From NCBI GenBank assembly GCA_025356665.1, contig JANXRV010000043.1, positions 1-64,000 on the forward strand: 64,000 nucleotides of DNA, written 5' to 3'. Under the pieces are notes generated by a model. That model did no database searches, had not been told where the DNA came from, and saw only the letters and a program-made list of their open reading frames with translations. Source of the DNA: CAITSH01 sp025356665. Lineage in GTDB: Bacteria > Pseudomonadota > Gammaproteobacteria > Burkholderiales > SG8-39. This document shows positions 44,751 to 54,356 of this stretch, one piece after another. Both the position numbers and the translations under genes were made by a program. Numbering within the stretch: position 1 is the stretch's first letter; the number at the start of each line of letters is the position of its first letter.

Positions 44751-46247
44751 TCAGTGCGGTTTGTTGTGATGCAAGCCCGGGCCCGGAACGTGTTCGGTGA
44801 GGGCGGCGGCATGGTGGCCGTGGGCGGGATGTTCGGGCACTTTGTGGCCGACGCGCTGCGGCAGCAACGAGCCGGTGAGCATGCCGGCGATGGCCGCGAG
44901 CAGGCCCACCAGCTGCGCCGGCCAGATATTGCTTCGCACCAGTGTTTCGAACAGGATCCAGGTCAGCAGGCCGGCGCCGATGGCGTAGTAGGCGCCCTGC
45001 GTGGTGGCGCGCTTCCAGTAGAGCCCGAAGGCCAGGGGAACGAAGGCCGCCACCAGAGTGATTTTGTAGGCGCTCTCGACCATCTGGAAAATGGTGGATG
45101 TGCTGTTGAGCGCGAACAGCAGCACCACGGCGGCAAACACCACGATGGAAATGCGCATCACGCGCAACAGCGTATGGTCCTGCATGTGCGGCACAAAGCC
45201 GCGTACGATGTTCTCCGAGAACGCCACCGAGGGGGCGAGTAGCGTGGCCGATGAGCAGCTCATGATGGCGGCCAGCAGCGCGCCGAAAAAGATCACCTGC
45301 GCGAACACCGGTGTGTGTCGCAGGATCAGCATGGGCAGCACCAGTTGCGAATCGGTTGCGACCAGCTGGCCGAATTCGGCCGGGTCAACCATGGTCGCGG
45401 CGTAGGCGAGGAACATCGGCACAAAGGCGAAGAAAAAGTAAATCGAGCCGCCGAGCACCGAGCCGCGCACCGCGGTGTTCTCGTCCTTGGCCGAGGTGAT
45501 GCGCTGGAACACGTCCTGTTGCGGAATGGAGCCGAGCATCATGGTCACCCAGGCGCCGAAGAAGGGAATCCACACCTCGTAGCCGCCCTGCGGGAAAAAG
45601 CTCAGTTTGCCCGCTGCAGAGGCGTGCTCGATCACCGCGCCGACGCCGCCGGTGAGGCCGCTGATGACCCAGCCGATGAAGAGCATGCCGGCCATGACGA
45701 CGATCATCTGGATGAAGTCGAGCACCGCCACCGAGAGCATGCCGCCTAGCACCGTGTAGGTGAGTACGATGCCCGCGCCCAGCACCATGCCCGCCGGCTG
45801 GCTGATCATGCCGGCGGTGACGACGTTGAACACCAGGCCGAGCGCCTTGATCTGCGCCGACACCCAGCCGAGATACGAGGCGACGATGCAGAGTGTGGTC
45901 ACGACCTCGACCGGACGGTTGTAGCGCTGGCGGTAGTAGTCGCCTATGGTCAGCAGGTTCATGCGGTAGAGCTTGCGAGCGAAAAACAGGCCGGCAAAAA
46001 TCAGGCACAGCGACGAGCCGAAGGGGTCGGCGACGACGCCGCCGAGGCCGTCCTTGACGAACGTGGCGGAGATGCCCAGCACCGTCTCGGCGCCGAACCA
46101 GGTGGCAAACACCGTGGCGGTGACCACCGGCAAGGGCAGGTGGCGGCCGGCGACGGCGAAGTCCTTGGTGTTGTGGACACGCGAGCCGGCGTATAGGCCT
46201 ATGCCTATGGAGACGATCAGGTACAGCACGACAAAGGTGATCAGCAT
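44751..46247 (-). CDS. Sodium:solute symporter (SSS family)
   Basis: A 498-residue Na+-coupled symporter with about 13 membrane segments. Helix 1 (LITFVVLYLIVSIGIGLYAG), the FAVAGRHLPLPVVTATVFATWFGAETVLG loop and GSIPQQDVFQRITSAKDENTAVRGS are typical. The C-terminus is a His-rich tail (HKVPEHPAHGHHAAALTEH...). ATG 46247 fits the first helix. Substrates of the family range from carboxylates to amino acids and urea. Confidence 0.9.
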   Translation of the reverse strand: MLITFVVLYLIVSIGIGLYAGSRVHNTKDFAVAGRHLPLPVVTATVFATWFGAETVLGISATFVKDGLGGVVADPFGSSLCLIFAGLFFARKLYRMNLLTIGDYYRQRYNRPVEVVTTLCIVASYLGWVSAQIKALGLVFNVVTAGMISQPAGMVLGAGIVLTYTVLGGMLSVAVLDFIQMIVVMAGMLFIGWVISGLTGGVGAVIEHASAAGKLSFFPQGGYEVWIPFFGAWVTMMLGSIPQQDVFQRITSAKDENTAVRGSVLGGSIYFFFAFVPMFLAYAATMVDPAEFGQLVATDSQLVLPMLILRHTPVFAQVIFFGALLAAIMSCSSATLLAPSVAFSENIVRGFVPHMQDHTLLRVMRISIVVFAAVVLLFALNSTSTIFQMVESAYKITLVAAFVPLAFGLYWKRATTQGAYYAIGAGLLTWILFETLVRSNIWPAQLVGLLAAIAGMLTGSLLPQRVGHKVPEHPAHGHHAAALTEHVPGPGLHHNKPH

Positions 46248-46427
46248 GCTCGCGGGGCCCTTGCGTTGTGGAAAGAAGTGGTGAAAAAACCTTGTGGAAA
46301 GCGCTGCGGGAATTATAGCGAGGCGCACCGGACGCGCACCGGACGTGTAATTGGACGCGTAATCGGGCGCGGCGTGAATTGAAACCTGCGGCATCAAAGC
46401 GGGCATAGCGAGCCTGATACAGAAAAC

Positions 46428-47999
46428 CTATTGCAGCAACAGGAAAATTATGAGGCCCAGTTGTGTCGCCAGCAGCACTGCGATCCACGCCAACGCCCGC
46501 GACTGGCGCGCCTGTTCCCGCAGTAGTTGCGCGGTGGCGCGCTCGAACTGCCCGGCGCGGTCTTCGGCCAGCAGGCGGTGGGCGAGACGCGGCACTTGCG
46601 GCAACATCGTCGCCCAGGTCGGCGCCTCTTGTTTGAGCGCGCGCAGCAGGCCGCGCCAGCCGAGCTGCTCGTCCATCCAGCGTTCGAGGTAGGGTTTGGC
46701 GGTTTTCCACAGGTCGAGCTCTGGGTCGAGATCGCGGCCCAGGCCCTCGATGTTGAGCAGGGTTTTTTGCAGCATCACCAGTTGTGGCTGGATCTCCACG
46801 CCAAAGCGGCGCGAGGTCTGGAACAGGCGCAGCAGCACCATGCCGAATTTGATCTGCGACAGCGGACGGTCGAATATGGGCTCGCACACCGAGCGGATCG
46901 CCGCCTCGAGCTCGTCGACGCGCGTGTCGGGCGGCACCCAGCCTGACTCAAGGTGGACCTCGGCGACACGCTTGTAGTCGCGGTTGAAGAAGGCGAGGAA
47001 ATTGCGCGCGAGGTAATGTTTGTCGGTATCGGTGAGTGTGCCCATGATGCCGAAATCGAGGGCGATGTACTGGCCGCACTTGCCCTCTTCGGTGGCGACC
47101 TGGATGTTGCCCGGGTGCATGTCAGCGTGAAAAAAGCCGTCGCGGAACACCTGCGTGAAAAAGATCTCCACACCGGCGCGGGCGAGTGCGGGAATGTCCA
47201 CGCCCTTGGCGCGCAGCTTGTCGACCTGGCTGATCGGCGTGCCGTGCATGCGCTGCATCGTCATCACCGTCGGGCGGCACCAATCCCAGTAGATTTCCGG
47301 CACCGCCATCAGCGGCGAGCCGGCGAAATTGCGCCGCAGCTGCGAGGCGTTGGCCGCTTCGCGCATCAGGTCGAGCTCATCGTGCAAGTGCTTGGAGAAT
47401 TCGCCCACCACCTCGCGCGGTTTGAGGCGTTTGCCGTCGGCCCACAGCGACTCCATCAGGCCGGCGGCGATATCCAGCAGCGCGACGTCCTTGTCGATTA
47501 GCGGCGCGATGCCCGGGCGCAGGATCTTGATCGCCACTTCCCTGCCGGCGTTGGGGCCATCGCGCAGCACGGCAAAGTGCACCTGCGCCACCGAAGCGCT
47601 GGCCACCGGCTCGGCTTGGAAGTCGGTGAAGATGGTTTCTATCGAGTAACCGAAGGCGCGTTCGATTTCGGCGCGCGCCTGGGCGGCGGGGAATGGCGGC
47701 ACCTGGTCTTGCAGCTTGGCCAACTCCTCGGCGAGGTCCTCGGGCAGCAGGTCGCGGCGCGTCGACAGCACCTGGCCAAACTTGACGAAGATCGGGCCGA
47801 GCGCTTCCAGGGCCTGGCGCAGGCGCGCCGCGCGCGGCTGGGCAAAACTGCGCCGCGGCAGCGCCGCGCGGATGAACGCGGAGAGCTGGCCGCTGGGCGT
47901 GGCGGCGAGCAAAAATTCTTCGAGACCGAAGCGAAGCGCGACGGAAATGATGCGTAACAGGCGCAGAAGGCGGATCAAGGCGGGGAGCGATTCGGGCAA
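46428..47999 (-). CDS. ubiB: UbiB, ABC1-type atypical kinase for ubiquinone biosynthesis
   Basis: A 523-residue ADCK/UbiB protein. KFGQVLSTRRDLLP (about 72-85) is the KxGQ motif that marks the family, followed by the atypical kinase core (ASVAQVHFAVL, EVAIKILRPGI, HADMHPGNIQV, ALDFGIMG) and two C-terminal membrane segments. It supports ubiquinone synthesis at the inner membrane. ubiJ, its usual neighbour, is 15.6 kb away in this window. Confidence 0.94.
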   Translation of the reverse strand: MPESLPALIRLLRLLRIISVALRFGLEEFLLAATPSGQLSAFIRAALPRRSFAQPRAARLRQALEALGPIFVKFGQVLSTRRDLLPEDLAEELAKLQDQVPPFPAAQARAEIERAFGYSIETIFTDFQAEPVASASVAQVHFAVLRDGPNAGREVAIKILRPGIAPLIDKDVALLDIAAGLMESLWADGKRLKPREVVGEFSKHLHDELDLMREAANASQLRRNFAGSPLMAVPEIYWDWCRPTVMTMQRMHGTPISQVDKLRAKGVDIPALARAGVEIFFTQVFRDGFFHADMHPGNIQVATEEGKCGQYIALDFGIMGTLTDTDKHYLARNFLAFFNRDYKRVAEVHLESGWVPPDTRVDELEAAIRSVCEPIFDRPLSQIKFGMVLLRLFQTSRRFGVEIQPQLVMLQKTLLNIEGLGRDLDPELDLWKTAKPYLERWMDEQLGWRGLLRALKQEAPTWATMLPQVPRLAHRLLAEDRAGQFERATAQLLREQARQSRALAWIAVLLATQLGLIIFLLLQ

Positions 48000-48163
48000 A
48001 GGCCTGCAGTTTCAGGCGGGGACATCGAATTTACCAGATTTGGACCGGCCGGCGCAGGCGCCAAGCCCGCCTTGAGAGCGGGAAATGGCCGGAAACGCCC
48101 GTCTGGCGCGGATTTTCGGCTATCGGGCTATCGGGCCGGGCCGACCGGGACGCCGCGCTATGA

Positions 48164-49414
48164 CTAGGCCCTGACGGCAGTGAGGTCGATCTCGACTTTG
48201 CAGCCGGGAACCAGCAGCTTGCTCACCTGCAGCGTGGTGCGCGGCGGCGGCGAGGGGAAGAACTCTTTCCACACCTGGTCGAAGTGGTAAAAATCATTCA
48301 GGTCGGTGAGGAAGACCTGCGACTTCACCGTGTTCTTGAGTTCGCAGCTGGCGGCGGCGTAGACGCTCTTCAGGTTGTTGAGGATGTAGCGCGTCTGCTT
48401 CTGGATGTCCGAGCCGTAAAACGGGAAGGCCGGGTCCTGGCGTGCCTCGGGCGGCACGCCGGTTTTCTGGTCGGAGGCGAGCTGGCCGGCGGCGTAGAGC
48501 GTGTCGCCAACGAGCATTCCCTGGCAGTAATGCGCGCCCGGTCCGGGTGAGTTCTTGTCGGTGATGATCTGTTTTTTCGTGCCGGGCAGCACGCCCCACA
48601 AATCGATCTCGATTTTGCAGCCCGGCACCAGCAGCGCACCCACTTCGACTGTGGTGCGTGGCGGCGGCGAGGGGAAGAACGCCTTCCAGACCTCATTGAA
48701 CATATAAAAATCGTTGAGGTCGGTGAGGAAGACCTGTGACTTCACCACGTCGGCGAAATCGCAACCGGCGGCGTCGAACACGCTCTTGAGGTTGTTGAGG
48801 ATGTAGCGCGTCTGCTTCTGGATGGTTGAGCCGTAGTACGGAAAGGCCGGATCCTGGCGCGCCTCGGGCGGCACGCCGGTCTTGTAGTCGGAGGCGATCT
48901 GGCCGGCGGCGTAGAGCGTGTCGCCGATCAGCACGCCCTGCGAGTAATGCGCCATCGGCGTCGGCGTCTTGGCGCCGCTGATGACGCGGCGCGGTACCGA
49001 TGGCTTGACGCCCCACAGGTCTATCTCGACCTTGCAGCCGGGCACCAGCAGGCCGCCCACCTGCACCGTGGTGCGCGGCGGTGGCGAGGGGAAGAACTCC
49101 TTCCACACCTGGTCGAAATAATGAAAATCATTGAGGTCGGTGAGGAAGACCTGCGATTTCACCACGTCGCCAAAGTCGGCGCCCGCGGCCTTGAAAACGC
49201 TTCGAATGTTGTTGAGGACGTAACGTGCCTGCTTCTGGATGTCCGAGCCGTAATACGGAAAGGCCGGGTCCTGGCGCGCCTCGGGCGGCACGCCGGTCTT
49301 GTAGTCGGAGGCGATCTGGCCCGCGGCGTAAATGGTGTCGCCGGCGGTGACGCCCTGGCAGTAGTGCGCCATCGGCTTGGGTGTGTCGGCGCCGGTGAGG
49401 GATTCGAGTTTCAT
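48164..49414 (-). CDS. Three RidA domains fused in one chain (single-chain pseudo-trimer)
   Basis: A 416-residue protein made of three near-identical RidA/YjgF domains repeating every 139 residues. The carboxylate-binding arginine recurs as Arg114, Arg253 and Arg392 (each in PPPRTT), and the catalytic glutamate as Glu130, Glu269 and Glu408. Each domain also repeats AAGQxASDxKTGVPPEARQD and VKSQVFLTDLNDF. Normal RidA proteins are about 130 residues and form trimers with active sites between subunits, so this chain probably folds as one pseudo-trimer. It ends the livKHMGF run, 80 bases after livF, suggesting work on an imported amino-acid-like compound. Confidence 0.92.
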   Translation of the reverse strand: MKLESLTGADTPKPMAHYCQGVTAGDTIYAAGQIASDYKTGVPPEARQDPAFPYYGSDIQKQARYVLNNIRSVFKAAGADFGDVVKSQVFLTDLNDFHYFDQVWKEFFPSPPPRTTVQVGGLLVPGCKVEIDLWGVKPSVPRRVISGAKTPTPMAHYSQGVLIGDTLYAAGQIASDYKTGVPPEARQDPAFPYYGSTIQKQTRYILNNLKSVFDAAGCDFADVVKSQVFLTDLNDFYMFNEVWKAFFPSPPPRTTVEVGALLVPGCKIEIDLWGVLPGTKKQIITDKNSPGPGAHYCQGMLVGDTLYAAGQLASDQKTGVPPEARQDPAFPFYGSDIQKQTRYILNNLKSVYAAASCELKNTVKSQVFLTDLNDFYHFDQVWKEFFPSPPPRTTLQVSKLLVPGCKVEIDLTAVRA

Positions 49415-49494
49415 GGCAGTGCCCCTTTGCTGGTTTTTGTTGCCGCGGATTGAAACGGTTTCGTGCCTATGGGCTGACGCCGTGCCGCCGCCCG

Positions 49495-50199
49495 CTAGCC
49501 GCCCAGATAGGCGCGATGCACTTCCGGGTCGGCCATCAACGCCTTGGCCGCGCCCGACAGCATCACGCGGCCGGTCTCAAGCACATAGGCGCGGTCGGCG
49601 AGGCGCAGCGCGAGCGAGGCGTTTTGTTCCACCAGCAGCACCGTGGTGCCCTGCTTGCGGATGGCGGCGATCATGTTGCCTATGGTCTCGACCATCATCG
49701 GCGCGAGGCCCATGGACGGCTCATCGAACATGCACAGCGCCGGGCGCGACATCAGGGCGCGGCCGATGGCGACCATCTGCTGTTGCCCGCCCGAGAGCGT
49801 GCCGGCGAGCTGGTTGCGGCGCTCTTTCAGGATGGGGAAGGTCTCGTACACGCGTTCGATGTCCTCGCGTATGCCGGCGCCGCCCTTGCGGACAAAGGCA
49901 CCCAATTCGAGGTGTTCGTAGACCGACATCTCCGGCCAGATCTTGCGCTCTTCAGGGCAGTGTGCGACGCCCATGCGCACGATGGCGTCGGAGTCGGCGC
50001 AGTGTATCGGCTGACCGCGGAAATGGATGCTGCCGGCGCTGGGCTTGAGCAGCCCGGAGATCATGCGCAGCACCGTGGTCTTGCCGGCGCCGTTGGCGCC
50101 GATCAGCGCCACCAGTTCGCCCTCGGCGACCTGCAGCGACACGCCGTCGAGCACGCGCGTGTTGCCGCGGTGCAGGGTGATGTTGTCAAGCGACAGCAT
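49495..50199 (-). CDS. livF: Branched-chain amino acid-type ABC transporter ATP-binding protein LivF
   Basis: A 234-residue ATPase. Walker A is GANGAGKTT, the signature LSGGQQQM, Walker B ALCMFDEPSMGL, typical of LivF. ATG 50199 sits inside the livG end (14-base overlap) with GGGGG upstream; GTG 50205 is an alternative. Part of the Liv importer. Confidence 0.93.
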   Translation of the reverse strand: MLSLDNITLHRGNTRVLDGVSLQVAEGELVALIGANGAGKTTVLRMISGLLKPSAGSIHFRGQPIHCADSDAIVRMGVAHCPEERKIWPEMSVYEHLELGAFVRKGGAGIREDIERVYETFPILKERRNQLAGTLSGGQQQMVAIGRALMSRPALCMFDEPSMGLAPMMVETIGNMIAAIRKQGTTVLLVEQNASLALRLADRAYVLETGRVMLSGAAKALMADPEVHRAYLGG

Positions 50200-50947
50200 C
50201 GGCACCCCCGTTGATAGTGGTGGAAGAGGCGTCGGGCGGTTGTACGCCGAGATAGGCCTCGATGACGTTGCGGTCGGCGCGCACCGTTTCGGGTGCGCCC
50301 TCGGCGATTTTTTCGCCGTAGTTGAGTACGATGACGCGGTCGGAGATGGTCATGACCACGTGCATGTTGTGCTCCACCAGCACGATGGCAAAACCGCGCG
50401 TGCGCAGCTGGCCGATCAGCCGCACGATCTGCGCGCTCTCCTGGTGGTTCATGCCCGAGGCCGGCTCATCGAGCAGCAGCACGGTCGGATTGGCCGCCAG
50501 GGCCTGGGCGATTTCGAGCAGGCGCTGGTCACCGTAGGAAAGCTGGTCCGCGCGAAGGTGTATCTTGGCGGCAAGGCCCACTGTCTCGAGCGCCTCGCGC
50601 GCGCGCGCCTCAGGGTCGGTGTCGCCACGCGCGAGGGCGCCGGCCAGCACGCCTTCCATCAGCGGCAACACGCCGAACACCTCGGTTTTCTGGAAGGTGC
50701 GGACCACGCCCATTTGCGCGATGCGGAAGGCCGGCGCGAGATGAATGGGCCGGTCGCGGAACAGCACCTCGCCCGTGGTCGGCCGCACGCGACCGGTGAT
50801 GACGTTAAAGAGCGTGGTCTTGCCCGCGCCGTTGGGGCCGATGACGCTCAGCACCTCGCCGGCGGACACGGCGAGGCCGATGTCCTTGAGCGCCATCAGT
50901 CCGCCGAAGCGGACCGAGACGTTTTTGACTTCAAGCAAGGCGTTCAT
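50186..50947 (-). CDS. livG: Branched-chain amino acid-type ABC transporter ATP-binding protein LivG
   Basis: A 253-residue ATPase with Walker A GPNGAGKTT, the LivG-specific RTFQKTEVFGVLPLMEG stretch, signature LSYGDQRL, and Walker B TVLLLDEPASGMN. ATG 50947 overlaps the livM stop (ATGA). Functions with LivF beneath LivHM. Confidence 0.94.
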   Translation of the reverse strand: MNALLEVKNVSVRFGGLMALKDIGLAVSAGEVLSVIGPNGAGKTTLFNVITGRVRPTTGEVLFRDRPIHLAPAFRIAQMGVVRTFQKTEVFGVLPLMEGVLAGALARGDTDPEARAREALETVGLAAKIHLRADQLSYGDQRLLEIAQALAANPTVLLLDEPASGMNHQESAQIVRLIGQLRTRGFAIVLVEHNMHVVMTISDRVIVLNYGEKIAEGAPETVRADRNVIEAYLGVQPPDASSTTINGGADAVA

Positions 50948-51954
50948 GGTTTTTTGCGCCAGGCCCGCGGCAGCAGCGGCGCGAGGTGCTCGACCAGCGG
51001 GAAGATGATGCCGCGCGGCATGAACATGGTGGCAAGAATCAGGATGGCGGCAAACAGCACCATGCGGTATTGCGACGCGTCGCGCAGCAACTCGGGCAGG
51101 AAGGTGAAGATCACTGCGCCGAGCACCGGGCCGATCAGCGTGCCCTTGCCACCCAGAATCACCATGATCAGCATGATGGTGACGTAGGAGAAGTTAAACA
51201 GGTCGGGGCTGACGAAGCCGACATAGTGGCCGTAGAGCGCGCCGGCGGCGCCGGCCATCGCCGCGCCGGCGACAAACGCGATCATGCAGTAGCGGAAAGC
51301 GGATATGCCCAGCGACTCGGCCAGCACCTCGTTCTCGCGCACCAGCACGAAGGCGCGGCCTATCGACGAGCCGACCAGTTTGGCGCACAGCCAGAAGGCG
51401 ATCAGCGCGGCAACCAGTGCGACGTAATAGAAGCGTTCCTTGGAGCTGAGGTCGATGTCGCCGATGCCGGGCAGGCTGAGCGCGGGGATCTGCAGCCCCG
51501 GCAGGCCCATGAACCCGCGGGTGACGTCGATCCAGTTGGCGGCGACCAGCTTCATGATCTCGGCAAAGGCCACGGTGATGATGACAAAGCGGTGTCCGCG
51601 CACGCGCAGGATCACCCAGCCCAGGGCGAAGGCGATGATGCCGGTGATGAGGGCGGCGGCCGGCAAGCCGATCCACATCGACCACTTGAGCTTGACGAAC
51701 AGCAGCGCCGACACATAGGCGCCGAGGGCGAAAAACGCCGCGTGGGCGAGTGACAGTTGGCCGACGTAGCCGACAATGAGGTTGAGCCCGAGCGCGACGA
51801 TGACGAAAATCGCCGACACGATGCAAAGGTGCAGGAAGTACTCGTCATGCACCAGCAGCGGCAGTGCGAACAGCGCCAGCAGTACCAGCGCCGTGAGGCC
51901 GGAAGAGCGGCGGGGGCCGGTTTTAGGGTTGGTGTGGGTGTTGGTGTCAGCCAC
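50944..51954 (-). CDS. livM: Branched-chain amino acid-type ABC transporter permease LivM
   Basis: A 336-residue permease with about nine membrane segments; LNLIVGYVGQLSLAHAAFFALGAYVSALL and the MVILGGKGTLIGPVLGAVIFTFLPELLRD end are family hallmarks. A soluble basic N-terminus (first 18 residues) precedes helix 1. It overlaps the livH stop by eight bases. Confidence 0.93.
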   Translation of the reverse strand: MADTNTHTNPKTGPRRSSGLTALVLLALFALPLLVHDEYFLHLCIVSAIFVIVALGLNLIVGYVGQLSLAHAAFFALGAYVSALLFVKLKWSMWIGLPAAALITGIIAFALGWVILRVRGHRFVIITVAFAEIMKLVAANWIDVTRGFMGLPGLQIPALSLPGIGDIDLSSKERFYYVALVAALIAFWLCAKLVGSSIGRAFVLVRENEVLAESLGISAFRYCMIAFVAGAAMAGAAGALYGHYVGFVSPDLFNFSYVTIMLIMVILGGKGTLIGPVLGAVIFTFLPELLRDASQYRMVLFAAILILATMFMPRGIIFPLVEHLAPLLPRAWRKKP

Positions 51955-52816
51955 GTTTGAACAACCCGTCGGGACGGAACAGCAATAACAGGATCACCGC
52001 AACAAAGCCAATGGCGTCTTTCCAGCCGCTGGAAAAATAGCCGCCGCCCAGGCCCTCGGCCAGGCCAAGCAGCAGGCCGCCGACGATGGCGCCGACAAAG
52101 CTGCCCATGCCGCCCAGGATGACGACGACAAAGGCTTTGAGCGTGGCCACGCCGCCCATGGTTGGCTCGACCGGGATGAAGCCGCCGAGTATGGCGCCGG
52201 CGGCGGCTGCCAGCGCAGCGCCAAAGCCGAAGGCGTAGAGGTAGATGCTGTCGATGCGGATGCCCACCAGCGCGGCGGCCTCCTTGTTCTGGAACGTCGC
52301 GCGCATCGCCTTGCCCATGCGCGTGCGCTGGATCAGTACGTGCCCGACGATGATCAGCGCCGCCGTCATGGCCATCGAGAACAGGTAAAGAGGCGTGGTG
52401 TAGATGCCGGCAAAACTCATCGGGCTGGTCGGAAAGGGGTTGGGCACGGTCTGCGGCTGCGCCCCCCATAGCAGGTGTGCCAGGTTTTCGAGCAGGATCG
52501 ACAGGCCGATGGTGACCAGCGTCGTGGTCATCACCGGCGCGTCGCGCAGGCGTTTGAAAACAAGCTGCTGGATGACGACCGCCAACACCACCACCAGCGC
52601 CACGGCGAGCGGCAGCGCGAGGAAGTAGTTGATCTTGGCGAGGCTGACCAGGTAAAAAGCGAAAAACCCCCCGATCATGTAAAACTCGCCGTGCGCGAAG
52701 TTCGCGATGTTCATCACGCCGAAAATCATCGTGAGTCCGATCGCGATCAACGCGTACGCACAGCCGATCAGCAACCCGTTGAACAGGTGCTGGCCGAAAA
52801 TTACCAGATCAAACAC
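51947..52816 (-). CDS. livH: Branched-chain amino acid-type ABC transporter permease LivH
   Basis: A 289-residue permease: GLLIGCAYALIAIGLTMIFGVMNIANFAHGEFYMIGGF is the LivH N-terminal signature, and MGGVATLKAFVVVILGGMGSFVGAIVGGLLLG the conserved loop. It lies 26 bases downstream of the receptor gene. Confidence 0.94.
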   Translation of the reverse strand: MFDLVIFGQHLFNGLLIGCAYALIAIGLTMIFGVMNIANFAHGEFYMIGGFFAFYLVSLAKINYFLALPLAVALVVVLAVVIQQLVFKRLRDAPVMTTTLVTIGLSILLENLAHLLWGAQPQTVPNPFPTSPMSFAGIYTTPLYLFSMAMTAALIIVGHVLIQRTRMGKAMRATFQNKEAAALVGIRIDSIYLYAFGFGAALAAAAGAILGGFIPVEPTMGGVATLKAFVVVILGGMGSFVGAIVGGLLLGLAEGLGGGYFSSGWKDAIGFVAVILLLLFRPDGLFKRG

Positions 52817-52842
52817 GGCGGGCTTTTAGCTTGAGGTTGCGG

Positions 52843-53979
52843 TTACGGCTTGCCGATCTTCGCCGTCGCCACGACCTCGGGCACACCCTTGACAATGCGC
52901 GCTAGGAATACATCCTGGCCGTAGGCCTGGCCTTTGTCGGTAAAGCGGATGTTGCCGACGATGCCGGTGTAGTCGGTCTGTGTCAACGCGATGCGGATCT
53001 TTTCCGGATCGGTGGAGCCCGCGCGACGGATGGCGGCGACCATGATATTAACCGCGTTATGCGCCGCCCCGGCGAACTTGCTTGGGTTTTCCTTGAGCTT
53101 TTCCAGCGACATCTTGACGAAGGCTTCGTTGATCGGGTTCTTGATGGTGTGGACATACTCCACCAGTCCGTAGACGTTTTCGGAGGCCGGTCCAGCGAGC
53201 TTGAGGTAGCTGTCGCTGGTCCAAGAGCCTTCGCCCATCAGCGGCACAGTCATGCCCAACTCGCGGATCTGCTTGGTCAGCGCCGCCGCATGCTGGGTGT
53301 TGGCCGCGAGGATGATGCCGTCCGGATTCGTCGACTTGATCTTGGTGATTTGCGACAGGAACTGCAGTTCACTCGACTGGAAGAACTCGGTGCCGACGAT
53401 GCTGCCGCCGGCCCCTTCTATCGACTTCGGATATGAGGCCACCATCGAACGGCCCCAATCGTCGTTGATGACGAGGAAGGCGAATTTTTTGGCATTGACC
53501 GCCTTGGGCAGCGCGCCGCCGAAGGCCGCGCCCAGCATTGGCGTGGTGGCGAGTGCACGGAAGAAATAGGGATTGTTCTGCTCGGTGAGCTGCGCCGCTG
53601 ATGAGACGCCGGTGATGTGCGGAATCTTGTGCTTGCGGGCCACTTCCATCATCGCCGCGGTCGAGGTGCTGCAAAACGCGCCCAGCAGCCCGACGACCTT
53701 GTCGCGGGTGACCAGCTTCTCTGCGGCATTGACTGACTGCGCTGGGTTGCAGGCGCCATCCTCGACCAGCAGTTCAATTTTCTTGCCGAGCACGCCGCCC
53801 TTGGCGTTCATATCATCGACAAGCATCTTGGCAGTGTTGACATACGTGTTGCCGTCGTAGGCAACGGGCCCGGTCAGCGGCTGCACCAAGCCGATCTTGA
53901 TGGTTTCCTGCGCGGCGGTGGTGCCGGCAAAGGTGGCAAGGGCGAGTGCGACTGCTGTGGTGAAAAATTTCATCTTCAT
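52843..53979 (-). CDS. Liv-type ABC transporter substrate-binding protein
   Basis: A 378-residue periplasmic receptor of the LivK/ANF fold. Signal peptide to about Ala23 (FAGTTAA-QETIKIG), then VQPLTGPVAYDGNTYVNTAKMLVDDMNAKGG and the disulfide pair in EDGACNPAQS...LGAFCSTST. ATG 53979 follows AAGGGA. It heads livKHMGF and the triple RidA gene. Family receptors bind amino acids, amides, urea or aromatic acids; this one is not assignable. Confidence 0.92.
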   Translation of the reverse strand: MKMKFFTTAVALALATFAGTTAAQETIKIGLVQPLTGPVAYDGNTYVNTAKMLVDDMNAKGGVLGKKIELLVEDGACNPAQSVNAAEKLVTRDKVVGLLGAFCSTSTAAMMEVARKHKIPHITGVSSAAQLTEQNNPYFFRALATTPMLGAAFGGALPKAVNAKKFAFLVINDDWGRSMVASYPKSIEGAGGSIVGTEFFQSSELQFLSQITKIKSTNPDGIILAANTQHAAALTKQIRELGMTVPLMGEGSWTSDSYLKLAGPASENVYGLVEYVHTIKNPINEAFVKMSLEKLKENPSKFAGAAHNAVNIMVAAIRRAGSTDPEKIRIALTQTDYTGIVGNIRFTDKGQAYGQDVFLARIVKGVPEVVATAKIGKP

Positions 53980-54356
53980 GGTTGAGTCCCTTCTGGAAAG
54001 TAAGCGGGAAAGCCGGTCGTCTGGATTGAAGTGCGTTTTACAAAGCGGTGCAAAATTCAATGTACTTATTGAAATATACCTTAGCAAAACCTGTGCCATT
54101 AGTTTGGATAATTACAATTCTTTCGCGTTGCGCGATGGCCTGTGATCGGCTGCCTGAGCTGCCGCGCGAAACCCCGGCGCACCGCACAAGTGCCCCGCTG
54201 TTCATTCGGGGGCGGGTCGTGCCGCGCGCTGGCATTTTCGCGCGCAGCCGCTGCTGCGGAGAATTGCGCGGCGCGGTGTCGCTGTGTTAGCGTAGGACGT
54301 TGATCGGCACATTCCACCTCATTCACCTCATTCATTTTACACTCGGAGTCTCGGCC
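53980..54356. other. Divergent intergenic region between livK-type gene and cupin gene
   Basis: A 377-base gap that should hold both promoters. An inverted repeat TTCAAT (54056-54061) and ATTGAA (54068-54073) in an AT-rich stretch about 80-95 bases upstream of the receptor start is a possible operator. Near the cupin start, CACCTCATTCACCTCATTCA repeats a short motif. No gene is evident. Confidence 0.4.

Noticed and set aside
44534..44812. N-terminal extension of the fourth Bug receptor
   Set aside because: Encodes a degenerate AAGGAC repeat with no signal peptide; ATG 44533 starts a proper one after GGAGGAAAC.
45385..46887. A 500-codon minus-strand frame overlapping ubiB and the SSS symporter
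   Set aside because: Arg/Pro/His-rich shadow; both real genes have strong family motifs.
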